A stretch of 64,000 bases of DNA. It comes from Ceriagrion tenellum (lineage: Eukaryota; Arthropoda; Insecta; Odonata; Coenagrionidae). Shown here piece after piece: positions 48,251 through 61,384 of this stretch (the stretch's first letter is position 1; every line of letters starts with the position of its first letter). Where the stretch lies: assembly GCA_963169105.1 (NCBI GenBank), contig OY720634.1:155565584-155629583 (forward strand). The letters are read 5' to 3'. Below the pieces are notes generated by a model, which worked only from the letters and a program-made list of their open reading frames with translations, was not told the DNA's origin and ran no database searches. The position numbers were made by a program, and so were the translations under genes.

Positions 48251-50559
48251 ACGGTACTTATATATCGCTCCGGTGGAAATGTGTTCTTCATATTTCTTCC
48301 GCGACATGATCTCCTATCGTTCCCCTCAGCTTTCTCTCCATATCAAGATTCGCTTCGTAAGCCGCCGCTACCATTTTATCCCTCGGTAAACATCGCATCT
48401 CATCTGACTCAAGATTAATCTTTAATCCCAACGTACATGTTTTGCATTTCCTCGTGTTGCCAATCAAAAATACCGGGAGGGAAACTGGAAGAAAAAAAGA
48501 CTGCTCCAAGATCAAGTATCAAGCAGTTTCAAACGATTTTCTATCATGGCAGATAAAATGCTAGCCGATAGAATCGATAATAATGGCATTTAGCATATGC
48601 CAAGAAACGTTCGGCTCAGTTTATGCTGGTATTTCAAGTTATAGACTGAAACATGAGGACGTAAAACTGCTTTAGGACGAGTGAATCAAGTACGTAGACG
48701 AATTCACTACGCAAGGGTTGACTCTATGATATTTCTGATAAAAGGGAAAATTTATAGAAAGTCAACGTGGGTTAATCCTTGACGGACGGTTTTTAACGTG
48801 GAATAATTTTAACAAGTACGATGCTTTCTTCATAACACACGAAGTATTTACAAGCCAAGAGCAGTTAAGGAAGAAAGTGAAATGTAATACAAAAATAACG
48901 TGCACTTTCAGGACCTGCAATTAGATATATGGATATATAAAATATAAGAATATTTTTTTTGCTCTTACTGGTAACATATTATGTTTTGTTTTTACTCTTG
49001 CATCGATTATCCAATTAAATTTTGGATGCACGATGAGGAGAAACAGACGATCCAGGCCAAAACTTAAGGTTTATTCCGAAAGAAAACACATTTTAAGGCG
49101 AGATAAAATTATTCTGATCTTATAAGATAGAGTAATATTGTAACTAAAGAAGCTCTGAATAAAAATACGTGCGCCACGTCTTCATACGCAAAATTCAAGT
49201 TTTTTTTATGAACTTTAAGTCAAAATTAGGAAATCAGATATTCGTAGGCATTGAGTTCAATATGCCTGAAATAGTTAAAAAAATAGAGGTAAGTAAGAAA
49301 TACGAACGGGCAACTATGAATGATTAGTGACCATCTCTATCTATTTATGAAGCGCTTTTCTATACGAAAGATTGGACACCATGAAATGAACCTTTTTCGT
49401 TCAATTGATAGGAAATATAACCAGCTACAGCTCTCATAACCAATGGGTGAGTATTACCAGATGGTCCTAAAATATAGTCAGTTCTAGATCCGGATTCTTA
49501 CATCTGTTTAATGCAAATCGCATGGTGACGAAACCTTTTCGTTAATTAAGTGTAAAGCGAGAGTTTAGGATTCGTAAATTGCATGAGACTGTGGGTTAGA
49601 AGCCGAGAACGTTACCAATTGAAGAGCGGATCGGTATCGATTTTTTGTTCCATAAAAATGTCGAATCTGTAATTGAAAATTCGGAATTTACACGTTACAT
49701 AGAGAGAGGGGGTGAATGTGTGTGAGAGCGAGAGAGAAAGAGAGATGAGCCTCGATGGGTTTCCACCCTCAAATCTGGAGGGCTTGCAGATCTTTGACTC
49801 TGAAATTCTCTCAAATACAGTCCTTCATTGTCAAAGGTCCATCATTCTATACTGCTAGGTCCCTTGCATGCTATTTAAGTTCCTCCATCCACAGCCTTCA
49901 AAAAACGTGGTCAAACGTAGACATTCGAGGTGGAGACAATAGTGAAGGATGCTTGGCCATTGGCATAGAAGTCTGTGAAATAATCGTCAGAAGGAAACAA
50001 TCTTGCAAGTCTATGTAACAGAGATAGGAAGACTCACCCATGGATTCCTACTTCGAGGAAAGGAACTTCCTATTTGTGAGCCGTGAAAAATTTGCTTACG
50101 AACTGGACCCGGCACCTCAATAAACGCAGAGCCAATAAAATTCCTCAGTCAATTCACGAAACGTTAAGTGATCATTCAATGACAGCGTTATAGCATTTTA
50201 AAATGAATTGTATATTTGAATACATCTTGACCCGAGTTAATTTTATGCATACAGTCCTCAGTGAGTAACGCATTTGTATGTATGTGCATGTCAATATATT
50301 TCCTTGGTAGTAAATCATTTACTGTCTTGTTGCACTTTATATTCAACTCGTTTGAATATTTTGAAATTAATATAGTTTGTTAAAAATAATATCAATAATT
50401 AAGTAAGAAATTACATTATGGCAATATAGTACTGCAATATAACGTTAAGTACTAACTTTATTGACAAAATGCACTCCAATATAATAGCTTGAAAAAAGTA
50501 AAAATACCCAGACGATGTCCTAAAATAATGGGGAAATAGTTTTCCAGCACTAATTGCAT
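48251..50559. other. Non-coding stretch with a GA/GT microsatellite
   Basis: AT-rich. A degenerate GA/TG repeat lies at about 49701-49747. No gene was recognised; the frames at 48288-48515 and 49755-50018 are unsupported. Confidence 0.45.
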
Positions 50560-50970
50560 ATTGTAGGGGTTAATAGGACGAGAGAGGGTGGGTGGGTGGG
50601 TGGGGGGGAAGGGAAAATAGGGACAAAGTGAAGAGGAAACTTAGGGAGGAAAGCGTACGGGGCACGCGCTGACTGAAGGAGCCAGTCCCTCTCGTCTTGA
50701 AAGTGGAATACAAGCTCTCTCCTCCGGAGCAAACAAACAATCGGCTCCTTCCCTTTGATCTCGCGCCTCATCCCTGCTTCGCCTACTAGCCAACCTCTTC
50801 TTCCTCCGCCCCGTTTCCAACCTCACCGTAAGTCCGCTCACAGCGCTCCAATCGCCCCCCAGCCAAACGTCACCAGCACGGCCCATCTCATCTCAAACGC
50901 TCATCTCTTTAAGTTGTCTCCTCGCATCTATTCACTCTCTGGCCTCCGAGGATGAGAAATGTCAAAAGTC
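50560..50970. promoter_or_regulatory. GC-rich island with G-quadruplex run
   Basis: The left edge holds (GGGT)4 followed by seven G (50586-50608), a textbook intramolecular G-quadruplex sequence. The rest is GC-rich with competing frames on both strands and a donor-like ACC|GTAAGT at about 50828 on the plus strand. May be a promoter and first exon; no protein is recognised. Confidence 0.5.
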
Positions 50971-53783
50971 CCTAGTAATATGGAGCCCTCATACCATTAA
51001 TGGGGCTCTTAGATTCTAGTCGGATACCGAATTTATTTATCTCGATCTGGTCAATACCTCCAGGCAATAACCTCCTGCTTTCTCCCTACAGCCATTATTC
51101 GGGTATCGGCTTACTGGGCGGGTTCAGTTGGAAAATGAAACATGACCATCGAAAAAAACTGAAAAACAGCTAGCTATCTGCTACCTACTTGTTATATATG
51201 AGTATCAAGATGGCTTTTGGTATAAATACTTATTTTTTTAAAACGTCTGGAGATAATCGAGATAAAGCACCAGCATTCACTCTCGAGGCCATAAAATAAC
51301 TGGCATTAGAGATGAAATATCAGCCCTCAAAGAAAACTAGTCCAGCCGTAAATGTGATATAATTCGCATATCCAATTATCTACTGTTGAAAATGCCAGGC
51401 GGAAAGGAGAAAACGAAACTTGTTGACAATGCGAATGTTCGAACAAACGCTTTTATCGTCGAATGCTTCCTGTTGTAAGCAGCCTTAACGGAACACCCAA
51501 GTGAAAGTTGAATTTCCTACTCATAACCTTTGGATCTAACTGCGAGAGAGCAGATCCCGGCATAAATCCTTTAGGCTGCTCCATTTTGCTTGGACTCGTT
51601 CTGAAAAGAAATAACTTTGGGGAATAAACCCAAGAACAAGGATTCAGACTTTTTCTCTATTTCATTGCTTATATAATACGTTGGGCTAAATAGGAAACCA
51701 AATGCAGGAGTACACTACTGGCCGATATAGGTTTAATCTCAGACGTAGTGGAAGGAGTGTTGGACCATGCGACAAGGCCTCTAAATTTCAGCAGTTTCAA
51801 GGCAAACCACCCAAATGAAAAAAGTAAGGGCCTCTTATGAAGTATTCCAAACACCAAACAACCTACCATAATTTTCACTCCAACCCCTTCCACCGTTTCA
51901 ACCTTTGCGTGCATTCTAAATACTCAAAGCCTATAAATGAATAACTTAGTTAGGTAAACTTACCGCAATCCTAAACAGATTAGTGTACCAATATGTTTCA
52001 TATTAGGAATTCGATAGCAAAAACAACACCATGAACACTGGGTACATATTTTTCGGCCTCAATTTTTTCCAAATACCCTTGAGGACTGAAAGATATTGAG
52101 CAATTTAGGACACATCTGCAAGCAAAAATAAGAGAAACTAATAGATTTCACCAATTGAGATACGATACTTTTTAGGCTTAGGAGATAAAAAATTTCTGAG
52201 TCATACGAAGGGAAGAAAATTGTATGCGCATGCGCAATAAAACGTAACATATTTTCATACAAAGCATCACACTGCTCTAGAATGGCGGTGATTTAGGTGG
52301 CACGAAAAGTATATAGGCATTAGGAAAAGCTTCCTCCTCTAATTCACTGTTCCAATTAGATCTATCGATATTCTTAATTATAGAATAAATATTTGAAAAA
52401 AGTACGCTTATGAATACTAACCAAAATGTTTTCCATTTTTATTTTAAAAGCAAAAAAGCAGTAATAATTGTTTTACAAGCACTAATATTCATTGATCATG
52501 GAGGATAAATTTAAAAAATCTGGATGGATATTCCTCAGTTAAATAGCAAGTAGCTAGTTGGCATTTCTTAAGAAAAAATGGTATTAATACTGCCAGAAGC
52601 TGACACGTGAGATTGAGAACGTGAATCAAAGAGAAAAAAGTGAAGAGGTAATCACTGAGCACAGTTACATTGGCGGTGAAAGGATGGAAGTGAAGATGTT
52701 TGACAGTGAGGACAGGAGGATGAGTTATGGGAGTAGGATGGAAATCATCAATTACGATGAATATTACTGTGAAATTTTGAAGATTAATGAAGTCACTGAT
52801 AATATAATGAAATAAGAATGTAATATTTGCGTGTGAATCCTACGTTAGTCTTTCAAAAATCTCTAAGAAAACTCCTCCTACATTACCGAATTTGTTTTCT
52901 TCAAACTAATAGGGCATGCTCAATATATCCATGTCTCTAAAAATAATTGCTTCTCAACTGAACATGGTAATATTAGATATAATTAACATAGCGCTGAAAG
53001 AATTTAGTCAACTAATGTGTACGACACATGCACGCCATTACTTAATTGCATTAATTAATTACCAATAATATTAATAAAAGCCTTTTAAGCAACATATGAC
53101 AGAAGCTGTAAGTTATTTCAAAACCAATAAATCCCGATTGGAAGGATGATAGTAAAATTTTAAATTATCCCTTAAATTAATGTCAGAAAAAGTGTATTTT
53201 GGTCATTGGTCGCCCCCATACTTAGGATCATAAGCTTTACGTATAGCTATTCGATTGTTCTTTTAAAATACCGATCAAAATAATCAATAAAGGAAGGTTT
53301 TTACCTATTATTCTTGTTACGTTAAGTCTTAATAAGTCGAAAAGTATCAACTGCGTACTATCAAATAAAATTAAATCACTCATAGCACTAAATATGTACG
53401 CGATTGACATATTCGGTGCTACTAGTGAATAACGGGTGATGAAATTCGGTTTATTGGTAAAGTAGGATCTCCGAAGGAACTACAATCACCAGTCCCATTC
53501 CTAATGAAGTTTTTGTTAATTGCTTAATACCTACTTAGTGACCACAAGTCCAAGCAGCATTAATGAGGAATTCAGTTCAAGGAGTAGAATTTGGAATAAT
53601 TAATTTGACCTATTTGTTTCTTTTGAGGTGGTGACATCTTTCATGGTGAAAAATAATGTCGTGAATTAGAGAAGTTAGAGAATTTATAATACAATAATAC
53701 AAGTTCCTTGGTAACTTTGTGGTATTCCATTTTTCAGAGAACACAGTGGAAAATTTTACAATACCACAGACTTATAAACACAC
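50971..53783. other. Non-coding stretch, nothing recognised
   Basis: AT-rich sequence with only short unsupported frames (51669-51914, 52059-52262, 52621-52815). Confidence 0.45.
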
Positions 53784-53820
53784 GACCCGGGTTGCAACGC
53801 TTAAGCGTCATCTTCAGGTC
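53784..53820 (-). ncRNA. Solitary hammerhead-like motif (candidate)
   Basis: Minus strand: ACCTGAAGA (a perfect CTGANGA), one extra T, a 5-bp stem GACGC / GCGTT closed by TTAA, then GCAACCC in place of GAAAC. The layout is the same as the motif behind the PLE endonuclease at 44.9 kb, including the extra T. No PLE coding sequence was found nearby, so it is probably a solo terminal-repeat fragment. Confidence 0.35.
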
Positions 53821-55739
53821 TTGTTGGATGTCGTGGATTATTTAAAAAAAATCCAAGTTTAACAATTGATAAATAAAATAAAACTATCGAAATAATTATT
53901 AATCGTTGAAAGATAAGTTGGAAACACATTCTGGACGAGAAAGGCGTGGACCGTACAAGAGGATGAGGAATTCAGAGCGGGAAGTTAGAGGAGAGGAATT
54001 GAGGAGGGTGGTCCCTCAAAGAACACGAACAACAACACATACGGACAGACAGACGGTCGCGAACGCCAAATGGATCCAGAGGAGCGATACAGACTGGACA
54101 TGCGCATCAGTCACGTCTAGTAGAACAGGAGCCTTTTGATTTGCTGCTGCCTGTCCCATATGCCGATCGAAGTGAGCCCATCCTTCGGCTCATTCGAAAC
54201 CTTTTCCTCTCCTCTTCTCAACATGAACACACATTTATCCGCCAGGGTGATGCAACCGGCGACGGTAGCAGCTCCCATTTAATGTCTACTCCATGTAGGA
54301 GGTCCTTCGGAAAGATATCACAATTCGCGATAAAATATTTGACATGACTGCCTTATCTCAGTGCGTTCACCTCGTAATTTGTTAAAATGGACAAAAAGCT
54401 CGCATTGGTCCACTCCTGAACGTTATTTCCATTTAAATAACTACCCTCTGTGTTGCTTTATGCAAGGGAAACATGAACGGAAACCATTTTCCTCGATAAA
54501 CATTTGAGTATTTTAACATATCCTCGGGTAATTATTACACGTACTATTGAGGAAGAGGGCAGTGAACCAACATCAATTATAATGAAGCTTTTACATATAT
54601 ATCCATGCTTTGAAAACCTTAATAATAACATATTTTTAGAACCTCGCCTTGTCACCCAGATATAAAGGGTATTTAGATCCCATTCCAAAGTAAGTGTTTC
54701 TCTTGGACAATTGCTACGCGTTTCAAAGCTAAAATTTCCTATTTTATGAATGGCTTTAAATGAAATAAAATTATTCCTTTCGAACCATTCCCAACGAACC
54801 GTAGCAGTAATACTATTTTGATTTAACGTGCTTCTACGCTAATGTCATTTTGCGCATGCCATCTGCCACTCGCAGTACTCGCAACGATACATATTATAAT
54901 TCTATCACAATTACAGCTACTTCACACCGCAATAGCTATAGAATCCGACAAATTATAAATTCTGCCGCCAGGATCAAGACGATAAACATGTCAGTAATGG
55001 CCATGAATTTCCGAAATTACTTAATATACCAAACAAATTATCAAAAGTTTAATCCAAGTGCTTGTATTGAGATAGAATTGTCATTGCGATTGTTTACACG
55101 AGCTATTACTGCTCTTAACAAGCCATACGGTCCTTAAATATTATGAGAAAAGAACTGGAATTATTAATCAAAATCTATCAGCACAATAATAAAAGGTGGT
55201 AAATACTCCACTATTGGCATTCAGTACACAAAATAAATTTTTAGGTCATCCGTCTAGCAATCAAATGAAATATTATTTCCTTTGATCAGAAACCATAAAT
55301 ATCTATTTCAGAAATGACTATTTCTGATATATCCATCACAGTTACGTTGCTTGATTCAGTATAACTTGTCACAAGTTGAATTTTCACCATCAGATTATAC
55401 CTGCATAAAGTTTGATGGAATTAAAAATTTGATTGCAAAACTGCAAATTAGTCCACTTTGCCGCACGGTGCCCACGGAATATATGTTGTGAGTGTTATGC
55501 CTGTCCGAATTTACACTCTCGATTCCTAAAGGAGGCGCACGTCAATGGAATTAACGTGGCGAACGGAAATTCATTTAAAAAGAAAAAGGCGCCTATGCTT
55601 GAACGTCTAAAGGAACATGAGTTCCCTCCCTCCGGTACATTTCCAACCACGACAATAGGGGGCGATAGAAGACAATAGGAATACAGGGGGTCTATTCTGT
55701 ATATCTTCGGAATTTCCGAGTCTCGTCAGTGACGAAATT
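53821..55739. other. Non-coding stretch, nothing recognised
   Basis: The segment 53900-54330 is moderately GC-rich with two plus-strand frames (53906-54139, 54141-54347) lacking any domain. The rest is AT-rich. Confidence 0.4.
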
Positions 55740-56290
55740 TTGACGTCAGAGCCACGTAAAATTCAAAGGGGTGCATTCGAAATTTTCGATTTTTCGGGGA
55801 ATTCGACGTCACATCCACGGATTGATCGAGGTTCTACCCTCGATCGACGAGGCGTTGATTCCTTACTAAATATGGCGCCAGGATGGATTGGAAATGGTTC
55901 GGAGAAAAAGGGTCGGATGGTATCTGGGTGTGGGGAGGGAGGGCGAGAAAGGGGCGGTGGTAGCGAAAAGTCCAGCCGTCCTCCTCTTTCTGCTACGACT
56001 CAATTCATCCTGTGAGGAGGCAAACGACCCGAGCGGAGCGGGGAGCTCGGGTCGACCCGCACCTCTCCCACCATCTCCTCCATCCCTCCTCCATCCCTCC
56101 TCCCTCCCTCTCTCCTTCACCGCTGTCCAAACTCCCCAACGCTCGCCATTCCACGTTCTCATTCTCAAGAGTATTGCCTGTTCTTTCTCGGCCGTGTCTT
56201 GGCTTCCCTTTGACTTCCGTCTCTCCTCTCACTTTTTCTTTCACCCGGAAGTTAGCAGCACTACCCACGTAGTGCGTAGGTGTAGTGAAG
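55740..56290. promoter_or_regulatory. GC/CpG-rich island with pyrimidine tract
   Basis: CpG-rich sequence with a CATCCCTCCTCCCTCC-type tract at 56075-56115. Overlapping frames occur on both strands (55740-56015, 55866-56313) with no recognisable domain. Probable promoter-type island; a host gene cannot be named. Confidence 0.45.
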
Positions 56291-56359
56291 AATTGCTAAC
56301 TTATGCACGCTAAAATTTCATTTTCAGGTCCCTATCAATGAATGATATGTTTGTGATTT

Positions 56360-56520
56360 CAGTCTTTCCAGTGCAGCTGCGTGGGTCAGTATTTATGACG
56401 ACAGTTTCTCCTCCGTTACAGCAGGCGTCTTCAGGTCACTTCGACCTGAAGACGCCTCCTGTAACGGAGGAGAAACTGTCGTCATGATTACTGGCCCACG
56501 CAGTAGCACCGGAAAAACTG
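56360..56520. repeat. Near-perfect foldback hairpin (3)
   Basis: Two 78-bp arms (56360-56437 and 56443-56520) around a 5-base loop, ACTTC. The inner 42 bp pair with a single mismatch and the whole arm with about 8. Read outward from the loop, each arm is GACCTGAAGACGCC, then CTCC...GGAGGAGAAAC, then TGTCGTCATGA and GCCCACGCAG. That is again a CTGAAGA core, a stem and GAAAC. It is flanked on the left by a GC-rich island. The transcript would form a long hairpin resembling a small-RNA precursor. Confidence 0.95.
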
Positions 56521-58079
56521 TAAGCATGATCATCAACCGATGCAGAAGCCTTCTCTCTAACTAATGATATGTTTCTTTAAGCATTGAATTTCATTTAAGA
56601 CACAATGTAACTTCAAGCTGCCAATACGTGCAATGAAATCGAATATTTCTAACAAGGAAGTTGACTGAGATGCGAGGTGAGAAGACTTCACCACTATATC
56701 CAACACACAAAGGTCACGAGGCCGATGGCCAATTTTTGGGCACAGAAAGAGAACCAAGAAGGCCAGTGAGGTTTAACTCCAATTCGGACAAATCACAGAG
56801 GGTTTTATGGAAGCTAGAGATAGTTGTCATCATACGCATAACTATATAAATTGGGTGACATTTTAAATAAAAGGTCTGATCGGTAAATGAGCCATTAATT
56901 GAACTATTTTTTGTGATGTTTGTCCGAAGACTTCAAACAAATGAGATGATTATGACGCACAGTTTGAAATGTATTTCAGCGCATATGTTTTTTATTAAGT
57001 TATTAAAAAATTTATCAATTTTATGTTCTCCATTTAATAACAAACAAATTCTCGGTTGCGAAGTCGTTTCCAGCGCACGTCACCATATAAATAATTCAAG
57101 ATTACGTCTAAATAGGTCTTATTAGTTGTTTATTGAGTAGTTTAGTCATTAAAACATTAATATGCAAAAAATTCCCCATTAACCTCATGTTTATTATAAA
57201 TTTAGGTAGTTTCAAATCAATTTTTAATATTGTCCTTTTTATGATAAGAGAAAATTCTAGCCCTAACAACCTTACAGGTAACTTCTAATATTCCGCCGCT
57301 GGTAAATTATAATCTTGGAGTCTTGAGAACTTATCAAAATATATTATTTAGTTTTTATTCCTTAGTTCCTACAGTAAATCCACAGCAAGCAGCGTTCTAG
57401 CGCAAAACAAGGAGGAAAACCGTTGTCTTTCACGACCTTCACATAAGATTTTTCGCTAGCATGAGGGATTTTTTTAAATATCGCAGGATGTTTATTTAAT
57501 TTTATGTGAAAAATTAATACTAAAGATTCTTATTTAAACATTTCATACTTTAATTATGAACCTGATCGATTTCAATGTCTCCGTGTAATTATGCACGTAA
57601 AGGTAATGATGTTATCAAAGCCTTTTGGGGAACCCCATGAAGTCGAACTTAGCATTAGTGCCGACGCTTAGACGGTCGAGTTGCATTCATGAATGGACTC
57701 GACCGATTTTATTTAAATTTTTGTTTCAATCGTTCAAAAAGTCCTGCTTCCACTGCTGTTCTCCGCCAGCCACTGGTAACCACAGTTAAGGTAATATTCA
57801 GATTGTGTCACGAAATAATTGTTTTGCCATAGACGCTGACTATAGCGCCATTTCAACGTATTTACCGCATTGTGACACCAACCATCGCAGTGAATAGTGG
57901 AAAACTAAAATAAATGGACATAATTTGCACTTATTTCATTTTAAATGAATTTACTTGGAGTTTTCACTTATAATAGAGTTTTTCGTGAATATGACATTTA
58001 TATTATTACAAAAAATACTATTTCCATTGTCTCTTCCATTATTCCATAGAATAAAATGCAGTTTTCAGTTCATTTGTGG
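56521..58079. other. Non-coding stretch, nothing recognised
   Basis: AT-rich sequence with only short unsupported frames. Confidence 0.45.
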
Positions 58080-58560
58080 GAGAATAAATAAAAGGAGAAG
58101 TGGCGAGGAGAAGAGGAAGATGAGGAAAGGGAAGAAGGGAGTAAGAGAGATGAGATTAGTGTCGCGACGGAAAACCATTCCTCTGCTTTCCATCATTTTT
58201 ACTGTATCACCGAGAAGAGAAAAAAGCCACCCTAACGAACGATCAGTCTTTCCGGAGGGTGATTAATGAATCAAAGGATTTGGCCGAAGCTGTCCGTATA
58301 GTATTCACTCCCTTAGTGGGCGCTGCGACTTGGGCCCGCTCGCTCGGTCCGGAAAATAAACAAGAAACGGTTAACAGGAAAACGAAATAAAAAGAGAGAG
58401 ATTGCGGCGGTATTCGGGTGGTCAGAGGAAGCAGCTTTCTTTTTTAAGGGAGGGGGTGTTCGAGAGGGGAGGAGGGATGAGCGACTCGAAGTAAATTAAT
58501 GTTCGTGGGAGCTGAGGGCGGTGATGTGGCAAGGGGTGGCTCGGGATTAAGATTGTCCAT
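58080..58560. other. Purine-rich, moderately GC-rich patch
   Basis: An A/G-rich tract (58085-58150) is followed by CpG-containing sequence (GCCCGCTCGCTCGGTCCGG, 58337-58355). The frame at 57955-58266 crosses it but has no domain. Might be a weak promoter-type region. Confidence 0.3.
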
Positions 58561-60284
58561 ACACATGTCGTTATTCATTTTCATTCCTCGCGAACGAATA
58601 CATTTGTTAGAATTAACCATACAGCATTCTTTGACGATTAAATTAATGTGTAATTGCCTTTTTAGGAGCGGTGTCACCACCCCCTCATTGTCGCAAAAAG
58701 GTATCCATCAAGGTACTTGCATGTGTACGTTTACGACGGAATCACATATTGTTATTAGATGAGATATCATAATGCAGCTTTATATCCGAGTTAACATCAG
58801 TGAATGTTGGCTATCGCGATTTTAAACCCTTTAAACCTCCTGTTAATTATTATTTATTTTTCACATTAACATTTTTTTTAAATTTTAAGTGAAAAATTAA
58901 TAATATAATAATTTAACACAAATTGACAGTTATTAATCATGTTAAATGGCAAAATAAACAAATAATCGAAATGATTAAACTAATTATAATTAAATTATGA
59001 TAAAGAACAGTTTTCCATTTTCAATCAGCTTTGCATAATCGTGATAGGCGTTCTATTATCGTTATTTCTATCGGCTACCTTTTGCCTCATCTTCAGACGT
59101 GGGTAAACGCATTGGATGATTAAAAATTGCTTTTAAAGATAACCTGGGTGAAAAATCTTGCTCAATTATTCCATACTTCGTTTCTTATATAAATTTCTTG
59201 GGTACTAAAACCCATTTGATTGTTTTAAAGATTGAAAAGTATTGGATGAAACGATCACTAACCACATATCCCTAAGATGAATATTAATGAAAAATCCACA
59301 TTCCAAATCGGCTCTTTTTTTAAATTTATGGATAATGTACCTATTTGCAACTAAATCAATCAAATTATCCGTTACTCTATGATATAAATAATAAATATTT
59401 TTAATCTACTATAAGGTTCAGGCAGACGGTATGTGACACATTTTCATGCAGTGTAACTTTTTTCATTAGTGTGAAGGACGGACTGAATGTTGTGTCATGG
59501 AAGCAATACGGTACTGCGTTCCGTTTTTAAAATCGATCTGTAAGATTTAGAGGGCAGGAAAAGCAGAGCTTAGGCTGCAAAGGTAGAGGAATTGGCGTGG
59601 TGATGGCTAAGGGAACGCGGGGCTAAAGAAATTGAAGGCGGTCGACGCGTGGAGAAGCAACAGGTATCCACTCCCTCCCCCACGTGGATGCAGTGTGATG
59701 TTTTGAACTGAGGACGCGTGAATAAAAAAAGTCATATAAAATTCGAGTTTCATTCTCGAGGAGAGTGTCGAGTATCTTTGCAGTCGTCAATTCGTACCAA
59801 TAGAGTCGCTTTCAACTGTGTCACCCACATGGGACAATATGTGTTATAACACCATGCAGGGAAAAGTATACATAATGGGCTGAGGGACTCTGATTGCCAG
59901 GAATATATTATTCAACCGTGAAACTTTTAAGACAATGCTTCACTTGCTACTCCCAAAAGAACTTCCGTTACAATCATTTATACTCGACGAAGCATTGTGG
60001 AATTACCATATAATTATAGCAAATATGTTTCGCAATTTTCAAGTTATATCATTAAAGAACTACTGACCATTTTTAATGTAATATCAATCAACAAACAGAC
60101 TAAGCACTCCTTTTGTAACCATAAAAATTGCTCAGGTTGCCAATAGTATAAAAATTTGAAAAATCAATACGCGTCATTTTATCCTCGTAGAAAGTTTTGC
60201 TATTTAAAATAACGTATTAATTCGTGTATATGACATAACGAATAATTATTCATACATGCGCATACTATATGTATGTATGGATCA
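58561..60284. other. Non-coding AT-rich stretch with a small inverted repeat
   Basis: TTATTTTTCAC near 58853 pairs with GTGAAAAATTAATAA near 58890, a weak AT-rich hairpin. No gene was recognised. Confidence 0.45.
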
Positions 60285-60491
60285 TCATTTGGTCATTCGC
60301 CCTGGCCGCTCAGAAGTAAATACTTGTATAAATAATTCAAACAGAGAGAAAAAAAGTGGACAGAAACATATAAATGGACGACAGAGAAAAAATTCGACTA
60401 GATCGGGAATCGAACCTCGGACCTCCTGATGTCGCTTCAGATGATCAGGCCACCAAGCTGCCCAGTCTACTACGAAACCACCGGAATTGAC
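60285..60491 (-). mobile_element. tRNA-derived SINE family B, copy 2 (antisense)
   Basis: On the minus strand the head reads AATTCCGGTGGTTTCGTAG, box A TAGACTGGGCAGCTTGGTGG (ends at 60450), box B GGTTCGATTCC (near 60405-60416), then TCTAGTCGAATTTTTTC, matching copy 1 at 21978. The body continues into an AT-rich tail ending in a GTATG-type microsatellite. It is longer between the boxes than copy 1 and is the better-preserved head. Confidence 0.8.
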
Positions 60492-60639
60492 GGGGTATTT
60501 ATATGTATATATCTTCATGAAGGACCACTAAAGGGACGACGTATAAAAATAAATATGCCCAAGGGAGTCAGATAAAAAACAGAAAAACTGACAAAAAAAT
60601 ACAGACGAGAAGGCTCCTAATAATCCGACGGCCGTGGTG

Positions 60640-61050
60640 TCTTTTTTTAGAGGAGAATTAAGAACTGAGAGAGAATGGAGGACGATGGGGGATAGAGAGA
60701 AAGAAGGGGAGGGAGAGCTGGGGATGGGGAAACAGGGGAGATGAAAGTTAATAGGGGCTGGGGCAGGAAGGCGGGAAGAAAAGAGATTTTTAATTGGAAG
60801 AGGTTAGTCTGATTTGATGAGTCCCAGCGGCAACAAGGCTTGAAAAAATTAGATACATGAAAACTCAAGGTTTTCAAGTTGAAGGAGATAGGAGAAGAGG
60901 TGAAGGGAGTCAGAAATACCAACCTTAACGGTATTATTGGAAGTAGAGTTGTGGGAGGAAACGTGGATGGCGATAGGGATGGAAACGGAGAGGGAGGGAG
61001 GATCGTTGATGCTGGAGCGGTGGCTATTCATCTGGATATTGAGAGAGTTA
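60640..61050 (-). repeat. Diverged inverted repeat, left arm
   Basis: Read on the minus strand, this arm aligns with the plus strand of 61385-61790 at roughly 70% over long stretches. Examples are CACGTTTCCTCCCACAA against CACGTTTCTTCACACGA, and GTTAAGGTTGGTATT against TTTAAGGTCGGTATT. In translation both give HVSSHxxTxNNTxKVGI. Arms are about 400 bp and the centre about 340 bp. Element type unknown; it may be two old insertions of one repeat in opposite orientation. Confidence 0.7.
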
Positions 61051-61384
61051 AACCAAAAACCTTCATGCTATCCTCTCCGACAACCTCACCACCTCCATTT
61101 TCCTCTCTCTCTCTCCCTCTCTCACCTTTAGACGCCCCCTTAACCTTTCCGCCCTCTTGAAGATCACAAACCCCTTTCCATATCAATTATCACCGCTAAA
61201 TTCCTTCCGACCCCATACATTCGCCCGCGTTGCAAAACTTGTAGCACCTTTATCATCAAACCTCTGCCTGACAAATTCCGTATTTTTCTTCTTCCTTCCG
61301 TCTCCTCACCCTCCTGCGTCACCAGTAATAATGTCTACATTCTCCTACGCCAACCATGCCCTCATTTTTACATCGGCCTCAGTA

